From positions 211,031 to 275,030 of the forward strand of contig JBBIIK010000002.1 of the NCBI GenBank assembly GCA_037446555.1: DNA of 64,000 bases. Direction: 5' to 3'. The position numbers and the translations under genes were made by a program. Positions 59,590 through 64,000 of the stretch are shown here, piece by piece. Each line of letters opens with the position of its first letter. The stretch's first letter is position 1. Under the pieces are notes generated by a model that had not been told where the DNA came from, did not search any database, and saw nothing but the letters and a program-made list of their open reading frames with translations. The stretch comes from JANWVO01 sp037446555. GTDB taxonomy: Bacteria; Acidobacteriota; Terriglobia; Bryobacterales; Bryobacteraceae.

Positions 59590-61058
59590 CGCGCCGCTTC
59601 CCGGATCGCCTCCGGCAGATGCCGCACCAGGTCCGTCGCCGTCACGCAAAGCTCCGTCGACGCCTCCGCCGCCAGCTCGCCCGCGCGCCCGTGCAGCCAC
59701 ACGGCCGCCAGCAGCCCCTCTTCCCGGTGGTCAGGCCATTGCGCCAGCATGCCAGCGATCAGCCCGGTCAGCACATCGCCCGAACCGGCCGTGGCCATCG
59801 CCGGCGTCCCGGTCGGATTCACGTGCACACGCCCGTCCGGCAACGCGATCACAGTCCGCTGCCCCTTCAGCACCACCGCCACGTGCCTCTCCGCGGCAAA
59901 CCGCCTCGCCACGCCCACGCGGTCCGCCTGAATGTCGGTGCTCGCGCATCCGGCCAGCCGCGCCATCTCGCCCGGATGCGGCGTCAGCACGCGCCACGGC
60001 CCGGGGCCGCGGAACTTCGTCCCGGCCAGCGCATTCAGACCATCGGCGTCCACCACCATCGGCAGCGCCGATTGCAGGAACAGCCGCTGCGCCATCGACA
60101 CCATCTCCGGGTCGCGCCCCAGCCCGGGCCCCAGCGCGATCACGTCTTTCTCGCCCGGATCCTCGCCCAGCCCCTGCGTCATCAGCTCCGGCGCCAGCGA
60201 GGTCACCGTCCTCCGCTCCGCCTCCGCGCAAGCCACCGTCACCAGCCCCGCTCCCGCCTTCAGCGCCGCCCAGCCCGCCATCGCCGCCGCCCCGCCTCTG
60301 CCGTCCCATCCGCCGATTACCAGCACATGCCCGAAGTCGCCCTTGTGCGATCCCCGCGGCCGCGGCTCCAGCAGCCGCCGGAACTGCCGCGGCTCGATCA
60401 GCGACAGCCACAACTCCGCGTCCCGTTCCAGCATCTCGCGCGGCGTCCCGATCTCCGCGACATGCAGCCGCCCCACGCGGTCGCACGTCGGCGGCAGCAC
60501 CTGCTCGCGCTTCGGCGCCGTGAACGTCACCGTATGCGCGGGCACAACGCTCTCGCCGTCCTCGCACAGCCCGCTCGGCATGTCCACGCTCACCACCGCC
60601 GCGCCCGGGAAACCGCGGTTGATCTTCCGGATCCATTCGAGCGCCGCACCCCGCGCCGGACCGGTCAGTCCCGTGCCCAGCAGCGCGTCCACCACCAGCG
60701 TCGCCGCCCGCATCCCCGGCGTGATCTCGCGGTGCATCTTCACCCCGTGCGCCGCCAGCATCCGGTAGTTGATCTCCGCGTCGCCGCGCAGCTCCTCCGG
60801 CGGCCACGCCAACACCACATCCAGCGACGCCGGGCGGAAGCGCACACGGAGCTGCCGCGCAATCGCCATCCCGTCGCCGCCGTTGTTGCCCTTGCCACAC
60901 ACCACCACCACGCGCTGCCGCTCCAGCGGCGCGTACTCCCGCTCCAGGAACTCCACAAAGCGGCACGCCGCGTTCTCCATCAGCACGATCGACGGCACGC
61001 CCGCTTCCACCGTCCTGCGGTCGATCTCGCGCATCTGCTCCGCTGTCAGGATCTTCAT
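59586..61058 (-). CDS. nnr: Bifunctional NAD(P)H-hydrate repair enzyme Nnr
   Basis: The 490-residue fusion repairs hydrated NAD(P)H. The N-terminal epimerase (about 1-210) has VVVVCGKGNNGGDGMAIARQ and VVDALLGTGL. The C-terminal ADP-dependent dehydratase (about 220-490) has GHVLVIGGWDGRGGAAAMAG, IALGPGLGRD, LTPHPGEMARLAG, VVLKGQRTVIA and NPTGTPAMATAGSGDVLTG. Start ATG 61058 overlaps the channel gene stop by 4 bases. Confidence 0.96.
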   Translation of the reverse strand: MKILTAEQMREIDRRTVEAGVPSIVLMENAACRFVEFLEREYAPLERQRVVVVCGKGNNGGDGMAIARQLRVRFRPASLDVVLAWPPEELRGDAEINYRMLAAHGVKMHREITPGMRAATLVVDALLGTGLTGPARGAALEWIRKINRGFPGAAVVSVDMPSGLCEDGESVVPAHTVTFTAPKREQVLPPTCDRVGRLHVAEIGTPREMLERDAELWLSLIEPRQFRRLLEPRPRGSHKGDFGHVLVIGGWDGRGGAAAMAGWAALKAGAGLVTVACAEAERRTVTSLAPELMTQGLGEDPGEKDVIALGPGLGRDPEMVSMAQRLFLQSALPMVVDADGLNALAGTKFRGPGPWRVLTPHPGEMARLAGCASTDIQADRVGVARRFAAERHVAVVLKGQRTVIALPDGRVHVNPTGTPAMATAGSGDVLTGLIAGMLAQWPDHREEGLLAAVWLHGRAGELAAEASTELCVTATDLVRHLPEAIREAAR

Positions 61059-62065
61059 TGCCCGCGCCCTCCCGTCGCCCGCGCCTCGAACCGCCGCAGC
61101 GGCTCTGCTTCTGCCATCACCACCAGGCAGTCGCCCGCGTGGATCTCCGCCGCCGCCGGCGGATTGAACTCCAGCGCTCCACCCACCCGCCGGATCGCCA
61201 GCACAACCACCTGCATCTCGCCCCGGATGCGCGCCTCCGCCAGCGATTTTCCCACCAGGTCGCTCCGTCCATCCACTTCCACTTGCTCGATCCGCACGTC
61301 CCACTCCGGCGATGCCATCGCGAAGTCCAGAAACTGCCGCACATGCGGCTTCATCAGCGACAGCGCCAGCTGCGCGCCCGCCGTCCGGTACGGCGCCAGC
61401 ACCGTGTCCGCGCCCGCCCGCGCCAGCTTCTTCTCCGTCGCCTCGTCCGACGCCCGCGCCGCGATCCGCAACTTCGGATTCAGCGTCCTCGCCGACATCA
61501 CTACAAACAGGTTGTCGGCGTCCGTGCTCAGCGCCGCCACCAGTCCTGTCGCCCTTTCGATCCCTGCCTCCCGCAGCGCGTCGTCCGACGTCGCGTCTCC
61601 GGGCGCCGCGGCGCAGCCCTGCCTCTGCGCCCATTCCAGCCGCTTCTCGTCCCGGTCCACCACCACCACGTCCGCGCCGCTCTTTCTCAGCTCCGCCGCT
61701 GCGCCGCGCCCCACCCTCCCGTACCCGCACACAATGAAATGCCCGCGCAGTTTCTCGATCATTTTCCTTGCCCCTCTCCTGCCGAACACATCCCGCAACT
61801 CCGCCTCGAAGATCGCCTGCGTCATCACGCCAATCACCATCAGCATCACGCTGACGCTCAACACCATGTAAAACGAGTTGAAGATCCGCCCGGCCCGCCC
61901 CAGCGGATGGATCTCCCCGTAGCCCACCGTCGTCATCGTCATGATCGCCATGTACACCGCATCCACCAGCGGAAAACCGGCGATCCACACATACCCCGCT
62001 GCCCCCAGGCACAGCGTCACCGCCACTGCGGCGCCCAGAATCCACAGCCTGCGCCGCCGCTTCAT
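61055..62065 (-). CDS. Potassium channel with RCK (TrkA-N/TrkA-C) domain
   Basis: Two membrane helices flank a pore with the selectivity filter TVGYG (MTTVGYGEIHP, near residue 47). Then a TrkA-N Rossmann domain (FIVCGYGRVGRGAAAELRKS; VVVDRDEKRLEWA; GDATSDDALREAGIERATGL) and a TrkA-C domain (VGKSLAEARIRGEMQVVVLA; GDCLVVMAE). This is the Kch/MthK layout, gated by nucleotide or Ca2+ binding at the RCK ring. The SpoIIE phosphatase gene is 6 bases upstream. Confidence 0.93.
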   Translation of the reverse strand: MKRRRRLWILGAAVAVTLCLGAAGYVWIAGFPLVDAVYMAIMTMTTVGYGEIHPLGRAGRIFNSFYMVLSVSVMLMVIGVMTQAIFEAELRDVFGRRGARKMIEKLRGHFIVCGYGRVGRGAAAELRKSGADVVVVDRDEKRLEWAQRQGCAAAPGDATSDDALREAGIERATGLVAALSTDADNLFVVMSARTLNPKLRIAARASDEATEKKLARAGADTVLAPYRTAGAQLALSLMKPHVRQFLDFAMASPEWDVRIEQVEVDGRSDLVGKSLAEARIRGEMQVVVLAIRRVGGALEFNPPAAAEIHAGDCLVVMAEAEPLRRFEARATGGRGQ

Positions 62066-62071
62066 CCCGCC

Positions 62072-63997
62072 TCACCCTGTCTTGCGCACCAGCAACAGCG
62101 TGAAGTCGTCCTGCAGCTCCGTCGACGCCGTCCAGCGCGCCACCTCTTCCACGATCCGGTTCCCCAGCTCGTCGATGTCCATCGCCGCATGCTCCGCCAG
62201 CAACGCCTTCAGCCTCGGCTCGCCGAACATCTCCCCGTAGGCGTTCTCCGGCTCCGTCACTCCGTCCGTGTAGCACACCAGCAGATCGCCCGGCTCCAGC
62301 TTCAGCCGGCTCTCGCCGTACTTCGCCCCGGCGAAGCAGCCCACCACCATGCCATTGGTGTCCAGCGCCTGAACCCGCCCGCCGCGCACCAGCAGCGGCG
62401 GTAAATGGCCCGCGTTCGTGTAGGTCAGCTCCGACGACGCCTCGTCGTACACGCTGAAGAAGAACGTCGCGTACTTCTCGGGCGCCGTCGATGCATACAG
62501 CTGCTGGTTCAGGTTCGACACCAGCCGCGCCGTCGACACCTGCGGCGGATCATACCCCGCCCCCCTCCCCGCCGCCGCCGCTTCCGCCGCCTCCATGCAC
62601 TGCCGCAGCTGGCTTCGCATCGCCGATTGCAGCGTCGCCATCAGCAGCGCCGCCGAAATCCCCTTGCCCGCCACGTCGCCCAGCGCCAGCGCCAGCCGCC
62701 CCTCGCTCAGGGGCTGGTAGTCGAAATAGTCGCCCGAAACCATCCGCGCCGCGTTGCACACGCTCGCGATCCGCAGCGAACAAAACTCGCGGATCGGCTT
62801 CGGCAGCAGTTGCGACTGCACCTCCCGCGCAATCTCCAGCTCCGCCTGCAGCCGCTGCCGCTCCTTTTCCGCCAGCAGCAGCCGCTCCAGGTTCCCCGCC
62901 ATGATGTTGAACGACGTGCCCAGCTCCGCCAGTTGGTCGTTCCCCTTCACCTCGATCCGGTGGCTCAGGTCCCCGCTGCGGATGCGCACCGTCGCCTCGT
63001 AGAGATCGTTCACCGCCGACGTGATCGTCCGCGACAGCGACACCCCGATCCACACCGAACTCACTTCCACGATAAAGAAGACGAGCAGCGCCGTCGTGAA
63101 CAGCACCAGCATCGTCGGTCCGCTGCTGCTCGTGTCCACGCTGAACATGATCCGCAGCGGCCCCGAAATCCGCGTCGCCGCCCCCAGAAACACCGTGGCG
63201 GGGCTCTCCGGCTCGTCCCACACCGACGCGGGCATCGTCACGCCCCACTTCAACGGCAGATCCAGCATGTTCGCCGGCTCCGGCACTGCCGCCGTCCCCG
63301 TCGGCGGCTCGCCCTCCAGCGGCGGATGCAGCGACACCTCCATCGCCCGCACCCCTTGCGGGCCGATCGCGAACGGCGTCAACTGCACCGCCCCCAGCCC
63401 CGGCGCCAGCCCTTGCAGGAAGGCGTTGGTCACCGGAACCGCGATCACCACTTCGCTCCGCTCCCCGCCGCCGTGCGCCCACAGGTAGAACCGCCCCCCG
63501 CGGATCAGCAGCCCCGCTGTCCTCTCATGCCCCGCCGGCGGATGCGGCAACTCCGCCTCCTCCGGATACCGCACCTCGCGTCCGCCTTCGTCCCTCAGCA
63601 GAATCTCCGCCCCGGGAAACCGGTCCCGCACGAAGAACCCCGCGCGCCGCACCGCTTCCACGCGTACTTGCGGCGCCGCCCGTTCCAGTGACTCCGCAAG
63701 CGCCTGCAGCGAGTTCACCCGCCGCCCCATCTCCACGCTCAGCAGATACGCCGCGATCTGCCCCGAGATCACCCACGCCCCCGCCAGCGTCAGCACCGCC
63801 AGCATCAGCATCGGCACGGCGGCGATGAACACATACGCCACGATCAGCCGGTTCCGCAGCCGCCAGATCAGCCGCCGCGCCGCGCGCAGCCCGTGCCGCC
63901 ATACAAGCAGGAATCCCAGAAGGAACGTGCCCAGTTGCAGCAGCACCGTGACAGTCCGCCCTGGGGCCGCCCACTGCGCGCCTAATACTGTAGACAA
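62072..63997 (-). CDS. SpoIIE/RsbU-type PP2C phosphatase with membrane sensor and HAMP
   Basis: The product has two N-terminal membrane helices (about 18-35 and 48-80), a periplasmic sensor region to about 290, a third helix (LVLFTTALLVFFIVEVSSVW), a HAMP domain (SAVNDLYEATVRIRSGDLSH), a coiled-coil and a PP2C/SpoIIE domain: MVSGDYFDYQPLSEGRL, LALGDVAGKGISAALLMATL, LTYTNAGHLPPLLVRGG, LVCYTDGVTEPEN and DDFTLLLVRK. It would dephosphorylate a STAS antagonist in response to an outside signal. The start is TTG 63997 (bounded by an in-frame stop) or GTG 63946. Confidence 0.88.
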   Translation of the reverse strand: MSTVLGAQWAAPGRTVTVLLQLGTFLLGFLLVWRHGLRAARRLIWRLRNRLIVAYVFIAAVPMLMLAVLTLAGAWVISGQIAAYLLSVEMGRRVNSLQALAESLERAAPQVRVEAVRRAGFFVRDRFPGAEILLRDEGGREVRYPEEAELPHPPAGHERTAGLLIRGGRFYLWAHGGGERSEVVIAVPVTNAFLQGLAPGLGAVQLTPFAIGPQGVRAMEVSLHPPLEGEPPTGTAAVPEPANMLDLPLKWGVTMPASVWDEPESPATVFLGAATRISGPLRIMFSVDTSSSGPTMLVLFTTALLVFFIVEVSSVWIGVSLSRTITSAVNDLYEATVRIRSGDLSHRIEVKGNDQLAELGTSFNIMAGNLERLLLAEKERQRLQAELEIAREVQSQLLPKPIREFCSLRIASVCNAARMVSGDYFDYQPLSEGRLALALGDVAGKGISAALLMATLQSAMRSQLRQCMEAAEAAAAGRGAGYDPPQVSTARLVSNLNQQLYASTAPEKYATFFFSVYDEASSELTYTNAGHLPPLLVRGGRVQALDTNGMVVGCFAGAKYGESRLKLEPGDLLVCYTDGVTEPENAYGEMFGEPRLKALLAEHAAMDIDELGNRIVEEVARWTASTELQDDFTLLLVRKTG

Positions 63998-64000
63998 TCA

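Noticed and set aside
59586..62276. An N-terminal extension of the Nnr frame to 896 codons
   Set aside because: The extra codons lie antisense-like inside the channel and phosphatase genes in a shifted frame and show no motifs; Nnr homology starts at ATG 61058.

Overview
The window is GC-rich, densely coded bacterial chromosome that looks like an Acidobacteriota member of the Solibacter/Bryobacter branch. This placement is inferred from gene types: an Oar-like TonB-dependent receptor end, two VWA proteins of the acidobacterial type, a secreted sortilin-like beta-propeller protein, a SirB1-type transglutaminase, a frataxin homologue, and a kdsB-pyrG-kdsA set that implies a Gram-negative envelope. 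I found no tRNA, rRNA, CRISPR array, insertion sequence or prophage.

Layout. 1-5.1 kb: receptor end with a terminator, then a sugar symporter, a 59-residue membrane protein, galactokinase and a membrane glycosyltransferase. 5.2-8.7 kb (minus): SirB1-like protein, TPR protein, Skp-like chaperone and a lone groES. 8.8-9.6 kb: a long structured leader before a small muramidase-like gene. 9.7-12.1 kb: YacL-type PIN/TRAM protein, ispD, ispF. 12.0-18.4 kb (minus): six overlapping genes, a winged-helix protein, an AAA ATPase and an FtsK-type translocase fused to a PD-(D/E)XK nuclease domain, running into folP-folB-folK. 18.5-20.4 kb: a GHMP kinase resembling plant glucuronokinase plus galU. 20.4-25.2 kb: ffh-rpsP-khpA-rimM-trmD-rplS-rnhB and a small membrane protein. 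25.2-29.3 kb (minus): single-ring Clp-type ATPase, wecB, infA and a UbiD decarboxylase. 29.4-33.5 kb: tandem-domain hydrolase, a small conserved protein and two VWA proteins. 33.5-37.3 kb: kdsB-pyrG-kdsA and a type IV pilin-like protein. 37.3-38.3 kb: a frameshifted gene and about 0.6 kb with no gene. 38.3-41.7 kb: CtaA/Cox15-like protein, heme O synthase, SCO, DUF420 and lgt. 41.6-45.3 kb: two adjacent phosphohexomutases, a CBM9-like protein and a 92-residue protein. 45.3-53.3 kb: an ADP-forming acyl-CoA synthetase/GNAT fusion, the secreted propeller protein, an SDR/DUF2867 protein and a STAS protein. 53.4-58.1 kb: cyaY-hemW-ltaE (minus) and three secreted proteins (plus). 58.0-64.0 kb (minus): SpoIIE-type phosphatase, potassium channel, Nnr, TsaE and an AI-2E family permease in a tight operon.

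Most of the window is housekeeping: isoprenoid, folate and LPS precursors, translation and tRNA modification, cytochrome oxidase assembly, and metabolite repair. The part that stands out is the three-gene winged-helix/AAA/FtsK-nuclease module at 13.7-18.4 kb. It has the parts of a DNA-translocating nuclease machine (DNA-end processing or defence), I could not match the set to a named system, and it is translationally coupled to folate genes. Other points of note are the roughly 290-nt structured leader at 8.8-9.09 kb, the probable glucuronate-1-phosphate route, a CG-repeat frameshift at 37.53 kb, and several starts lying directly behind -10-like boxes, which suggests leaderless mRNAs.
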